Shown one piece after another: positions 44,209-55,305 of a stretch of DNA of 64,000 nucleotides. Position numbers and translations under genes: made by a program. Position 1 is the first letter of the stretch; the number at the start of each line of letters is the position of its first letter. Below the pieces are notes generated by a model. It did no database searches. It saw only the letters and a list, made by a program, of their open reading frames with translations, and was not told the DNA's origin. The DNA is from Rotaria socialis (taxonomy: Eukaryota > Rotifera > Eurotatoria > Philodinida > Philodinidae): assembly GCA_905331475.1 (NCBI GenBank), contig CAJNYU010002707.1:10436-74435 (forward strand), read 5' to 3'.

Positions 44209-45499
44209 ATGTCGACAATATTTCTTGATACTGCTATTCTTCTGCTTGTTGTGTCTTTGGCCACAGCTAGAATGCCAGACACACATATAACAGTGTCGGG
44301 TATCTCTTCAGGTGGTGCAATGGCTACCCAATTGCACATTGGATTCTCAAAAGATATCAATGGGTGTGGTATTTTGGCCGGTCCTCCCTTTTATTGTGGC
44401 GGCAGTGGAATGACAACAACTCTGTGCATGACTGGCCCTGCCGCACTTATTTCTGTTACAGTTCTAGAACAGAAGATAAAATACTACAGATTACTTGACA
44501 AAATTGATGATCCTGTGAATCTCAAAGGTGATCCTGTGTACGTTTTTTCTGGTATATATGATAAAGTAGCATATCCTGGTGTTGTCAAGCTAAACGAACA
44601 GCTCTATTCACGATTGGGAGCAACGGTTAAAACAAATTTTAATATGCCAGCTCATCATGGTTTTCCAACGGAAAATTTCGGTGCCGCATGTAGTACATTG
44701 AACATGGCAAATTATATCAACAATTGGTAAATAAACATTAGTTCTATTCGTATAAGTGAATAATTTTATTTTTTTAGTAACTTTAACTTAGCCTATGACA
44801 TGTTAAATCATCTATCTGGAGGCAACCTTACCAAACCAGTGAATTCGAAAACTCCACTGGTCGGTCAAATGCTCATGTTCGATCAAAATGCATTCATGAA
44901 TTTTCCTTTATCATTGGCGGTCGAGGAAAATGCTAAACTTTCTATGTCAGAATGGATCAAGAATAGTATGTACTTATATACTCCTGAAGATTGGGACTGG
45001 CCAACATCCGGTCTTTTCAATTTAACAATGCCGAAATCATCAAAATCTTTGAAAACGAAAACAATAACAACACGTAGCGCCTTGTCTGGTTTCGATGATG
45101 AAGGCTTCATATATTTTCCATCAGCATGCGCCAATGGTGAAAAATGTTCAATCCATGTAGCCCTACATGGATGTCAACAAGGTTTCTATCTGCACAGTTT
45201 CTAAGTTGATTTAACAATATCATTTCGTTTCTTCTTATTTAACAGGAAAATCAGTTGTTGGGGATGTTTTTGCTACGAAGGCTGGCTATTTAGAAGTGGC
45301 TGAACTGAACAATATCATAATGATCTTTCCTCAAGTTGTTAAATCACTCATGCTTCCAACAAATCCAATGGGTTGCTGGGATTGGTGGGGATACAGCTCG
45401 ATCTACTATGCCACTCAGGATGCTCCACAAATGTCGGGTGTCAAGAATATGATCGATACTGTCCGAATGATTAAGAAAGTTTTTGCTGCAACTAATTAA
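44209..45499 (+). CDS. Secreted PHB-depolymerase-like esterase
   Basis: Three exons (44209-44726, 44778-45181, 45246-45499) with phase-matched introns of 51 and 64 bp give 391 residues. A signal peptide ([20 protein letters not shown]) leads to the nucleophile motif GISSGGAMA (Ser 33 in G-x-S-x-G). Later come [18 protein letters not shown], which should carry the catalytic Asp, AHHGFPT with the catalytic His, LHGCQQG and the C-terminal [11 protein letters not shown]. These are hallmarks of the polyhydroxybutyrate depolymerase family, alpha/beta-hydrolases that cut polyester storage granules outside the cell. The family is mostly bacterial and fungal; here the gene has host-like short introns and host base composition. 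The ATG at 44209 is chosen because it starts the signal peptide; an earlier in-frame start would bury it. Confidence 0.82.
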
Positions 45500-45909
45500 T
45501 AATAATAAATTATTTGTTCTGAAATATATTTAATTGAATAAATTATTTCATAGATTTATTTCAGCAATTTTGTTTTGTTATATTGATGAGTTTGGAGAAT
45601 TTGAAATAAATTTTAAGCGTGAAATCAGTGAGTTCAATATTCGCCATGATATGTACTTGTTTTGACTACCGAATAGATCAAAGAGAAAAAAAACAAGAGC
45701 TTTTCCACATTCACATCCTTCAATCTAATATTACTAAATTAACAATAAAAAGTAATCGATGTGCAACCTATTAAAATAACTCTTTTGACAACCTAAAGAA
45801 TTAGAAATAACTATTTTGCTTATGTCTATTAAAATGTCGATAGTGCATTCATCTATCTTGTTTGAGTAAGAGTAAGATTTGTATGTCCGATCAAATATAG
45901 TTGTTTTCT
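45500..45909. other. Gene-free stretch
   Basis: 3' flank of the esterase gene, with several AATAAA-like signals just after the stop. Nothing else is recognised. Confidence 0.45.
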
Positions 45910-45958
45910 TGTGGGTATGGGTGTGGGCGTTCAATCTCTTATACACCCACACCCTATG
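45910..45958. repeat. TGTGGG...CCCACA hairpin at the left border of the Helitron fragment
   Basis: TGTGGGTATGGGTGTGGG is followed after about 15 bases by ACACCCACACCCTAT. Helicase coding sequence starts immediately to its right. Confidence 0.78.
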
Positions 45959-47394
45959 ATTTTGTAACCGTTGTAACATGAGTGGAATTCCATTGCATAA
46001 ACCTTGCTTTACATCGAGGTTGTGAAGAAGCATTACAATTGCACCAATCTTTAATTTAAGTTTATGAGAGGGCATTCCTGATGGCGTGAGACTATTCAAA
46101 CATTCCGTGGGATAGTTGGTCACGTTATCACTATCTTCACATTCTACGTCATCCATACTTGTGTATATTATTTCCTTACCAGGTAGACGTTGGAGAACTT
46201 CTTCATTCGCCATTGTTCTGTTGCATAGAGTTAGAGTGCCATTGATGGAAATGTGTTGGTCAAATATGTCACCGATCAAATTACCATCAAGCATGCAACA
46301 GCTGGGCAATTCGATTTCATCATATTTTTTTGATGATAATTCACCATTGCCAAGTTTAATTAACCACTTTGAGAATTCTTCTTCACTTGGCCATGTTCTC
46401 ATGTTCTAGTTAAGATGCATGATCTTGAAATCAGATCAGACATCAGAACTTTTGAGTTTTGCTGTAATCAACTCCGATCTATTTGCGAATCGAATAACTG
46501 GCAGGACTTGACGAAAATCACCACCGAGTACCATGATTTTTCTTCCAAAACGCATATCGATGTTCATTATATCTCTTAGTAATATATCAACTGCCTTCAG
46601 AGCATATGATGGAGCCATTGGTGCTGCATCCAAAATAAAGACTTCTGTGTTTTTAATATCTTCAGCTTCTTTGCTGTGTGGTCGAATACTGGCTGTAGAT
46701 GTTTCTAGGATAGGTACTGGAAGCTTGAAATGACTGTGTACTGTTCTTCCTTCAGGCAGTAGACTTGCAGCAATTCATGTCAGTGCATCTGACATAACAT
46801 AGATGCCTGGCCCCATGAATAAATAGTACAGAGTGGTATAAAGGTAAGTTTTTCCTGCACCTCCAGGCTCCATCTATGAAGAAACATGAGCCAGTATTTG
46901 ATTGGTTATGATAAGTTGCAAGAATTTCATCGACTGCTGAATATTGATTTTGATTCAACATCGAATACATTTCTTGCTCTACTCGAAGTTCTTCTTCCTT
47001 GCTAATAATTTTTGATTCAAATGTATAAGGAGCGGATGTTGATGATGTTATAGCAAAATCGCTACATCTTTGACCTTGTTCTTCCAGCTTTTTTCAATTG
47101 TTGCATAGAATGTCATTGCTTCTGCTGTTTCAGCATCAGCATGTTGCATGAAGTCTTGAGCCATATATCCTTTAAATGAATTCCAGAGTTCTATTGGTGT
47201 TGTTAGGTTACAATATAGGAGTATCACACAGGGTAATGTTCTTAGCTGTTGTGGCATCTGGAAGAGTACTACTTCAGCCTTACATCTTTCATATCCAGCA
47301 TCATCACGTAATAGACCTCGTCGTCTAGCAGCTTCCATAAATGTTTGACAGACTTGGACACCTACTGTTTTAAGATCATCAAGCCTGCAGGCAT
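45958..47394 (-). pseudogene. Helitron helicase (PIF1-like) fragment
   Basis: Minus-strand pieces in order: LDDLKTVGVQVCQTFMEAARRRGLL...PQQLRTLPCVILLYC...LWNSFKGYM (Helitron helicase N-terminal region, 47370-47100), NQNQYSAVDEILATYHNQ before the Walker A region (46960), a block with MDAAPMAPSYALKAVDILL and LGGDFRQVLPV (46633-46440), and the C-terminal MRTWPSEEEFSKWLIKLGNG...LKIGAIVMLLHNLDVKQGLCNGIPL (46402-45960). Frames change several times and the Walker A loop is damaged. No Rep domain or Helitron 3' hairpin is seen, so this is an internal fragment. Both ends coincide with TGTGGG hairpins. Confidence 0.8.
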
Positions 47395-47454
47395 CGGGGT
47401 GTGGGTGTAAGACGCCACTTCTCCAACATCCTTGCACTCACACGCCCACACCGT
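47395..47454. repeat. TGTGGG...CCCACA hairpin at the right border of the Helitron fragment
   Basis: CGGGGTGTGGGTGT at 47395-47408 is mirrored by CACGCCCACACCG at 47441-47453 with a 32-base loop. Confidence 0.78.
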
Positions 47455-48718
47455 CAGTTATGACATTTTTGACTATGGTGGTTTTGTAAATACTGCAAAA
47501 TTATTCGCATGACCATTGCTATGCTGGTATACTGCATTTAAAACTCAAAACTCGAATACACTAAGCCCCTTCTTATTTAGCTTTTCCACACTAATTCAGA
47601 GTATTATTATTCTGAAAAATTCTTTTCACTTGCACGAATAAAATATATTCTACCAGAAACAGTTCTAATAAGAATCATCGTTTTTGTGCATGAAAACATA
47701 AAACAAATAATAACACAAAATAAGATCAGCTAAAAAAAGAAGAAACTTTGTAGGACAGGCAATCATTTAAATGAGATTGGGAACAATAATTCTGCTAAAT
47801 TAATACGTTCGTATCCCGCTAATGTTTTATAGTTTCTTGCGGAATCTGGCCCATAATTTTTGATCTGGGTGCAAACAAACTGGAGGGCATTATTCTTTTG
47901 CTTTTTTTTAATTAAAGTTACAATGGTGATGGCTCTCTTATGACTAACCAGGAATTTGGAATATTGATGAAATTTTTGAGTGTTGACGAATAATATGATG
48001 TTGTTTGTGGGCTTATTCTTTACTTTCTTCATTATTTATGTTTTTCTTTCTATTTAGATTCCTTATCGAGTTTATGTTTTTTTAATCTTATTACTAATAA
48101 CTGTCTCGCTTAACATTGGTCTTTATCTTCCTAGCCATATATTAATAACATGCCATGGTGTTCTTTTTCTCATCTGAGTAACATATTTTCACTCTTTGGA
48201 TTTTTCATATTTACGGAGTGCGCCATGGAATACATTGCTTAGTATCTTATTGGGTTTCTATTTTGCATATTCAGTGAAGAATCGAGATAGAAAGCAGAGA
48301 TGTATTATAATTAGGGCGGCGCTTTCTATTTATTTGGTCATTCAAAGAGACTATTCAATAGGACATCAGTGAAGATCGATGCAGCTGTTAAGAATACATC
48401 AAGCTCATGGTATGATCGTTTCTTTCTATTATTGGCATACGGTGGTTTATACATGCTGGAGTCCACTTTCAATCTCTCATACTTTGCCGATATTTAATGT
48501 TGCATATTACACATCAGGTTTCAAGTACAATGTAAGATATTCTTCAGAGTTTCCTGCATTCGCTTATCAGTGTCAATAGAAAACTGCTTCACTGACTGTG
48601 TGGATGTGGGTAAAGTTAACATCAACACTGATACCCTACGGAATAGCTCTATTTCTTGTTAGACTATTTTTTCTAGTGCTTTTTTATATGGCTCTTTTCA
48701 ACTCATTGGTTAGTTTGT
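47455..48718. other. Gene-free stretch
   Basis: No recognised gene. A weak TGTGGATGTGGG tract lies near 48597-48610 without a clear inverted partner. Confidence 0.4.
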
Positions 48719-49840
48719 ACACTGATAAAACAATCCGGGTAATGATCTACCCCTGTACTTAAAAAAGTCGCCATTAAACCCTTCAAGGGTTTATTCCGAT
48801 GTGATGAACCCTTTTAGCGTTTATTATTCGAAGGGTTTATGACGCTTTGGGTCTATGAAAACTCAAGGGGTATATGATGGGTACATAAGGATTCATTATT
48901 CTACTATTTTAATATAAGAGTATATCCTTCAACGGATGATCGTAGATTGTTGTTCGATTTGAAGGTAGGAGTATTTTATTCTTCGTTATCGGGTTTACTA
49001 TTTTACTTTTTCGTTAAAATGGTACAGCACTCTGCCTTTTTGGGTAGAGTAAGCTACCCTTCTCAGAAGCAGTTCATTATTCTACGCCTACTGGTAGACT
49101 CTGCTACCGTTTCCTGCTAAGGATTTAGCATTCCACGCTCAACAGTTGATTCATCTACATCTTAATAAAAAGGGTTTAGTACTGTACGTGAATGCTCGAT
49201 TCTACACTGTAAAAACTTTCCGGATATTAATAAACGAAAAAACCGTTTATGCCACCTCAATAAACGGAAAAAAGGTTTTTGAATTTCCAACGTATAATAA
49301 ACCCTTTTTATGGGTATCTCATGAAAGTAATAAACGTTTTTTTCCTTTATGAGATGTAAAAAGGGTATATTAAGTGTCTCAAAAACGGAAAAAAGGGTTT
49401 ATTATACGTTGCAAAATCATTGAACCTTATTTTTTACAGTGCATGCCTCTTCATTTACAGGTTCTTTTATTCTACTGACAAATATCGGCTTATCTACCTT
49501 AGCATCTCAAGGGATAGTTTTATCGTAGATTAATAGTTGATTCTACTTCTCTTTTGTTGAAAGAAGTCCATTGTTCATCGTACAGGAGTTGATATTTACG
49601 CTCTTTCATCGAAAGGGTTATCATTCTACGTAGAGAGATCGATTGTTCTACTGTTTGATCGGAAAAGCTTATTACTCTACGCGCAGGGGTTGATTATTTT
49701 ACTTTTGCGTCAAAAATGGTTTCTTCGGGTGTTGGTGTGAGGGTCTGTGTCTGGTTAATGTTATTTCATACAGCCACCCACCCGTTAACTTGATGAAAAG
49801 AAAAACTAAGATGCCCATCGTTTTTTACAGTGGTCAAAAC
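48719..49840. repeat. Degenerate AAGGGTTTATT / TTATTCTAC repeat field with nested MITE
   Basis: From 48770 to 49700 many irregular copies of AAGGGTTTATT-, GGTTTATTATTCTAC- and TAAACGGAAAAA-like motifs occur. A smaller element with ends CACTGTAAAAA (49204) and TTTTTTACAGTG (49442) is nested inside. Further TTTTTTACAGTG ends lie at about 49834 and 51622, implying a family with this terminus. Confidence 0.5.
49727..49787. repeat. Weak TGTGGG-type hairpin
   Basis: GGGTGTTGGTGTGAGGG is followed about 35 bases later by CAGCCACCCACCCG. Same orientation as the clearer hairpins but more diverged. Confidence 0.45.
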
Positions 49841-50240
49841 CGAAAGGAAAATATGAATCACTTATTTGGTAAACTTGCGATGCGCATGAAACAATGTTTT
49901 GATATGCGAAAATAGGAAGCAGCAAAATTAGAGTCACACTTCATTGACCCAGGTAAACATTTTATGTTAGAAAAAAAGAAAAAATATGTAACGACTATAT
50001 ATACAAAGTAATACCTCTTGTAGACTCACATTAAAAAATAAGCATTTTAACATCGGCTGGTAAGTAGTCCTATTCGATCATTGATATTTTTACATTAGCC
50101 ATCTGTTTGACTTTTACAATATAGTAGTGTAGATAATAATGACAGCAAAAATGAGGAAAGATACACATGCATTTTTGTGTTTAATATGAAGATATTGAAA
50201 AAACTGAGATAGAAAGTGTTACAGAGGCCCCGCTGTAACT
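49841..50240. other. Gene-free stretch
   Basis: A possible short exon near 49852-49954 (MNHLFGKLAMRMKQCFDMR...KLESHFIDPG, ending at a GTAAAC donor) contains one in-frame stop. I do not recognise it and do not call a gene. Confidence 0.35.
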
Positions 50241-50249
50241 TCCCAAGTG

Positions 50250-50552
50250 AACAAAAGACTGGTTAAATGACTAGTCTTTTTTCTAGTCAAGTTGACCCGT
50301 CCCGTCTAGTCTTTGTCTCAAAAACTACTCGTCCACGACTAGTTCGAGGTTTTATCCGTCATGCAAATGCATCCTAGTACTCTGATTGACGACTAGTCAT
50401 AAAATCTAATAAGAGTAGTCGTGACGAGTGTCCGTGTCGCCCGTCCGCAAATGGTTTATGAATGAAAAATTAAGGGCGTCTGGGACGAGTATACAACCAG
50501 CTCGAGCCTTATATAGTGGACGAGTCTGGACTAGTCTGAATGAAAATATGTA
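50250..50552. repeat. CTAGTC-rich repeat
   Basis: Repeated GACTAGTC, CTAGTCT and GACGAGT motifs, as at 4480-4560. It is probably another copy of the same unclassified element. Confidence 0.5.
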
Positions 50553-50628
50553 AGGATGAAGATTAGATTCGAACATGTATGCAATGTGACACTTACCCGT
50601 CGCCAGAATCATTGAGCCATATGATCCT
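50553..50628 (-). repeat. tRNA-like sequence (SINE head)
   Basis: The minus strand shows an acceptor-like AGGAT...ATCCT pairing, A box TGGCTCAATGA and B box TGTTCGAATCT in a 76-base unit. It differs from the SINE family at 21 kb. No intact anticodon arm is evident, so it is a tRNA-derived repeat rather than a gene. Confidence 0.55.
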
Positions 50629-50821
50629 GAAGTCATATATTCTACACACTCATGATCATTCTAAGATGTTATTTACTACAATTTTTACTCCGAATTTTTT
50701 ATTTTATGTATCAATAAAAATTATCTTTTACCGAAACGTGATTACTTTAGATAACATTGAATAAAAATAAATTAGGAAGATTTTATAATTTTTTCGAGAA
50801 ATTTATTTTGATTTATAAGCA

Positions 50822-50921
50822 NNNNNNNNNNNNNNNNNNNNNNNNNNNNNNNNNNNNNNNNNNNNNNNNNNNNNNNNNNNNNNNNNNNNNNNNNNNNNNN
50901 NNNNNNNNNNNNNNNNNNNNN
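50822..50921. other. Assembly gap (100 N)
   Basis: Exactly 100 Ns, the usual placeholder for a scaffold gap of unknown length. Confidence 0.97.
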
Positions 50922-52745
50922 AAAAGTTTTTAATTATCATCCCTGACCGTTTTCGACGATGATACGTCTAACTAGACCGTTCAAATGGAGAAAAAAATAT
51001 ATTTCCACAAAAGTGGTAGAAAGCTGGCGGATTTACCCAGAAGCGTCTGGGAAAACTCATGCAACACTTAAGTCTAAAACGAAAAACACGTCTTAAGTAT
51101 TTTTTTAAATATACAATATTAAAATATAACTGTAATCAGTTATTTTTGATAATTTTTCTATCATCTAGAAAACAAATAAAAACCTTGAAAATATATTAGA
51201 AATAAAAAAAGAAATTTCGGTAAAATGGTTTGCATATTTTTAAAGCCCCATCACTTCAGATATCGAATCAAGAGATACGGATCTCTTCAAAACCACGAAT
51301 ATTCTCAATTCGAGTTAAAATCTGAAGCAGTTCACGGCAGAAAACTCATCGGAAAAACTAACTCTGGAAAGAGTGAAATCCTAAATATTTTCAAGAAATC
51401 GAATAAGACTGTTTCACATCCGAAAGTAAATTCTCATAGCTACGAGAGAAAGTAAAAAAATTGATCTATTGGTCAATAGCTATAACAATGTTTTACGAGA
51501 AAGAGGAACGTAAGACACTTTCCTGTCTGTAGTCACTACATGTCTGAAAACAAGACGTATTTCGCATCTGAATAAGACTTAAGACGGATAACATGTCTCG
51601 TTAGACACATGGCATTTTTTACAGTGTGTAGACACATAAAATCATCATTGAATGAAAAATTACGTATGGCCTCTAACATAAGAAAGAGGGCGCTCCGTAC
51701 CGCTTACCAAAGAAACATGCTTGCATATTTTCATTTGAATGAAATAAAAAGCGAATGTGAAAATATTGTCATTATTTCGACTTTACCCAAACAGATAAAG
51801 TTTTTCAAAAACGTGTTTAAACACGCAATCGAGAAGCGCGATTGCGGGTCATTAACGCTCATTAATGAAACGGAAGAAATGAGTTTTATACGCCGAATTT
51901 TCACTTTCTGAACGCGAAAACGCATAGAAACTCCAATTTTGAGCGTTTAAACGAATTGGTTTTTAATTTATCGAATAATTGTGCGGTTCATCAAGTATAT
52001 GATAATGTATTCAAAGATACACCTGCTGCAGACGTTAAATTGATTGTTGGTAATAAGAATCGTCGTCCGGCAAAAACTGAACTCACTTGTAAACGACCAA
52101 AACAATCCTTACTTACCAATAAGTCACTCAAAAGTAAGCCATCTAAAGTAGAAATCAATAGAGATTAATCGACACACAATATTTCATTTTATTCTCTCTT
52201 CCTAGAACGACAAAGAAAAAGACAACAATCCCGAAAAAAAAAATACATCTGATCCCACGAAGAAATAATCAACAACATCGGAAACACAATACATCGGTCT
52301 TCAAGTCACCACAAAACATAAACAACTCCAAAACAACTGATTTTGATGCTCTTATTAAACTAAACTTTTTTAAACAAACTTATGAGATAAATTTCACCTT
52401 CAATAGTTTCCAAAAAAAAGCATATAAAAAAGATCTAAAACAAACAACTGAATATCAATTACTATTTTAAAATTGATTCCTTTTCTGTTTCAGATACTAT
52501 AAATATGACCACTATATATTTATCAAGACTCAATAATGACGGGGCAAAAAAACCAACTACAATAGCGAAACATCAGTACTCATTCAATTAGCTGCATTTG
52601 GGATAAAACAATGTTACTGCTTATATCAACTGGAACAACAGCATTATCTAACCAACGAAAAAAAAACCAAAAAAAAATCAATTCAAACAAACCCAATCAC
52701 ACAACAGCAATATCCTTCATTCAACAACGATCACCAGCAGAATAA
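50922..52745. other. Unassigned stretch with short frames
   Basis: Frames at 51225-51455, 51609-51911 and 51956-52168 (the last with a Lys-rich end TCKRPKQSLLTNKSLKSKPS) have no recognisable domain. From 52200 on the sequence is A-rich. The position in front of the duplicated tail that ends in CCCACA repeats suggests it may be the 3' part of a retroelement, but no reverse transcriptase is seen. Confidence 0.35.
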
Positions 52746-53090
52746 TGATTTGTGAATTGATTCTTCTATTACATTATTGTCATTTATAGATAATTTTGTA
52801 AATTCTTGAAGATAATATTTGTTTTGAATTTTCTTTCGAGAATAATTCAGAATGATTAAGCTATCTGATGATTCCTTTAGCCGAGATGAAATCTAGATAG
52901 TGGTAGCTTATTCACACTACTGATTTGTGAATTGATTCTTCTATTACTTTATTGTCATTTATAGATAATTTTGTAAATTCTTGAAGATAATATTTGCTTT
53001 GAATTTTCTTTCGAGAATAATTCAGAATGATTAAGCCATCTGATGATTCCTTTAGCCGAGATGAAATCTAGCTAATGGTAGCTTATTCAC
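52746..53090 (+). repeat. Tandem duplication, about 175 bp per unit
   Basis: Two units (52746-52920 and 52921 to about 53090) share TGATTTGTGAATTGATTCTT, GATAATTTTGTAAATTCTTG and CCGAGATGAAATCTAG with few differences. The second ends in TTATTCAC directly joined to CCCACACCCACACC. Confidence 0.8.
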
Positions 53091-53112
53091 GCCCACACCC
53101 ACACCACACCCT
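53091..53112 (-). repeat. CCCACA telomere-like tract
   Basis: GCCCACACCCACACCACACC follows the duplicated tail without a gap. On the plus strand this is the orientation in which telomere-attached retroelements of bdelloids carry the C-strand repeat at their 3' end. Confidence 0.65.
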
Positions 53113-53377
53113 CAAGATGCGCAGAGTTACAAGATATCGTGTAGGATCTGCATTTTGAAAAGACAGACAGTGCTGAAAAATCATCGGTCAAATATAATCG
53201 ATTCCCCATTTTACACGAATTTGGTGAAATATTTTGTACGGGAAATAGTGTGGATAGATTATTCGCAGATTATTCAAAAGATTCCAGGATTCATTACTGG
53301 TGCAACGAATTTATTGGTTTATTGGTGATTCAAAATGTCGTGCGATTACATATCGGAAAGAAATTCCTTTAGAAAAT

Positions 53378-54343
53378 CTACTGATTTTGATACTTTTGGT
53401 AGAAGTTCCATATAGAATCGCCGAAATAAGGCGCAAAACTAATATTGGGCCTATCGCCAAAACCGAAGCTGACGACTGATGTTTGATAGCCATTGCGCTT
53501 ACCCGTGTCATACTCTTGAATCCAAGGACCGCCAGATGATCCACCTCCCAAACGACAGGGAAGTTCCACACCATTAAAGCCATTCAGTGCCGAGGCTGAA
53601 GTCGTACCAGTACACATGCTCATAGTTTGACCATTATTTATGCGCACAGGGTAGCCAAAAACATTCACAAAAGCGTGTTTCTTCCAGTTGGAGGTCATCC
53701 CTAAAGATCCTGTAAACTCGTCAATGTGTTCTCCATTACTATTGGTTTCGACCAATACGACGGCCACATCATAGTCATAGTCCTCATATTGTCTCCACCC
53801 ATTGAGAGTTGCAACCTTACGCCATACCCACGAACCTAGAGGACGTGAACCACTTGTGTAGCGTGGTACAAAAATGAAATTTTCGCCCCACGACTGCGTA
53901 TCAAAATCATAGACGCAGTGGCCTGCCGTGAGCAGCATGTCTTGATTGTCAGCAATGACCACCGAAGCGGAACATACATAATCTGCGTGATTCATTTCAA
54001 AGAAAAATTTGCCAACAGCCGATGGAAGAGTCGATGATCTCGACTGAGAGGAGCCGCCCACAAGTGTACCGGGCACGGATCGACGAATCGCAGCTCGTTG
54101 TCGAGGTTTCTCTGCAATTGTTTTCAGAACATTCGAGCTGTTGACTATTAAGAGATCCATCGAATGAGCCAAGGCCATCCGTTCTGGAGTCCAATAGTCG
54201 ATGATAGATCGGATGTGAGATTCACGAGTCATCCCGCGAGGAGTTTGTCGTTCAATGCTACTGTCACGTGCATGATTGTTTACTCCACGAACATGGACCG
54301 TAGTAGTCAGGAGAGTAATGATGATAAGAACAAGTGCCCACAT
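53378..54343 (-). CDS. Secreted trypsin-fold serine protease (S1 type, V8/bacterial-like)
   Basis: A 321-residue single-exon protein begins with a signal peptide (MWALVLIIITLLTTTVHVRG) and a pro-region of about 90 residues. The catalytic triad is visible: His 142 in LLTAGHCVYD, Asp 192 in YDYDVAVVLVE and Ser 270 in GGGSSGGPW. The loop lengths and the GSSGGPW...FG ending resemble glutamyl-endopeptidase (V8)-like and streptomycete proteases more than animal digestive trypsins: I see only one likely disulfide-forming Cys pair in the core (near 244 and 263), and no IVGG activation motif. It should act outside the cell or in the gut. Lack of introns and slightly GC-richer codons make a transferred origin possible. 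Confidence 0.85.
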   Translation of the reverse strand: MWALVLIIITLLTTTVHVRGVNNHARDSSIERQTPRGMTRESHIRSIIDYWTPERMALAHSMDLLIVNSSNVLKTIAEKPRQRAAIRRSVPGTLVGGSSQSRSSTLPSAVGKFFFEMNHADYVCSASVVIADNQDMLLTAGHCVYDFDTQSWGENFIFVPRYTSGSRPLGSWVWRKVATLNGWRQYEDYDYDVAVVLVETNSNGEHIDEFTGSLGMTSNWKKHAFVNVFGYPVRINNGQTMSMCTGTTSASALNGFNGVELPCRLGGGSSGGPWIQEYDTGKRNGYQTSVVSFGFGDRPNISFAPYFGDSIWNFYQKYQNQ

Positions 54344-55146
54344 TGTGTGCTAAAGTATCATCGTCAGTCATATTCTTTTATATCAGGAATTAATTTTCTA
54401 ACTCACTTTTTGCTATGAAAGCAATTTGGACGAGTAATGCAATGCGAATATATTTGCTTAATGGCACAGAAAAGAAAGAACAACATATCCATAAAGCTTA
54501 ATCCATGTAAATATTTTTTTCTCTGAAAATGAGTCTCAATTAGGGATAATCATTTAGTCTTGCTTTATTAAAGAAAGATAAATGATTGAAAAAAACATCA
54601 TTATTTATTTTTTTTAAGATGAATGATTTACTAATCTTAAGTTTATAGATACAAAGGATATATTTAGCTTTATTCTTTATTATAAAGGAAAATGACGATG
54701 AAGAGTAATCCGCTTTCTGCATCGCATTTTATTTGCGTCTTAACGCAGTTTCAAGCTGAAACAGATTCAAACGTGGACGCTCACAAACCGCAGCGAGACG
54801 CATTTCGAACTAAAATCGCGTCTTAACGTGATTGATTCTGTTCCCATAAATGCATGGCAGTTTTAGGAACCATGCACTGGTTGATGGCCAGTATAGTACT
54901 TGTAAACGTTGTGGACTCAGCAGGTTCACAAACGAACTTATGAAAGGGCCTTCTTAACGTCCATTTCAACAGAGCTTAGGCTGCTCTTGAGTAGTATATA
55001 CATATATTTGATAGTTCTCGCTGACGCTTTCATCTTACACAAAACTGACTGGTTTCATGGGTTTCTGGTAATTTTTAGTTTTATGATGTATCGATATATT
55101 CGACGCTGCACCTTAAAGAATAGGGGAACATTCATGAATTTGTTCC
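54344..55146. other. Gene-free stretch
   Basis: 5' flank of the protease gene and further AT-rich sequence; no feature recognised. Confidence 0.45.
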
Positions 55147-55210
55147 AGGGTGTAGGTGTGGGTTTGTCGCCAAAAAAATACTTATATGGGCACGCCGCAT
55201 CCACACCCAC
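55147..55210. repeat. TGTGGG...CCCACA hairpin
   Basis: AGGGTGTAGGTGTGGGTT is mirrored by CATCCACACCCAC about 35 bases later. It lies only about 60 bases before the ribozyme-linked TGTGGG tract. Confidence 0.65.
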
Positions 55211-55267
55211 GAGTGGGATAACTCACTAATTTCAGAAGGGTAGCTTTCTCAAAATGATATTCGCTTG

Positions 55268-55296
55268 AGGGTGTGGCGTGTGGGTGTGGGTGTGTT
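55268..55296 (+). repeat. TGTGGG tract joined to the ribozyme array
   Basis: AGGGTGTGGCGTGTGGGTGT and the following GGGTGTGTTTT run straight into the first hammerhead unit. Seen from the ribozyme strand (minus), the array is followed by CCCACA repeats. Confidence 0.75.
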
Positions 55297-55305
55297 TTGA
55301 AGCAT

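Noticed and set aside
44209-45499. Bacterial contamination as the source of the esterase gene
   Set aside because: Two phase-consistent short introns and local base composition place it in the animal genome.
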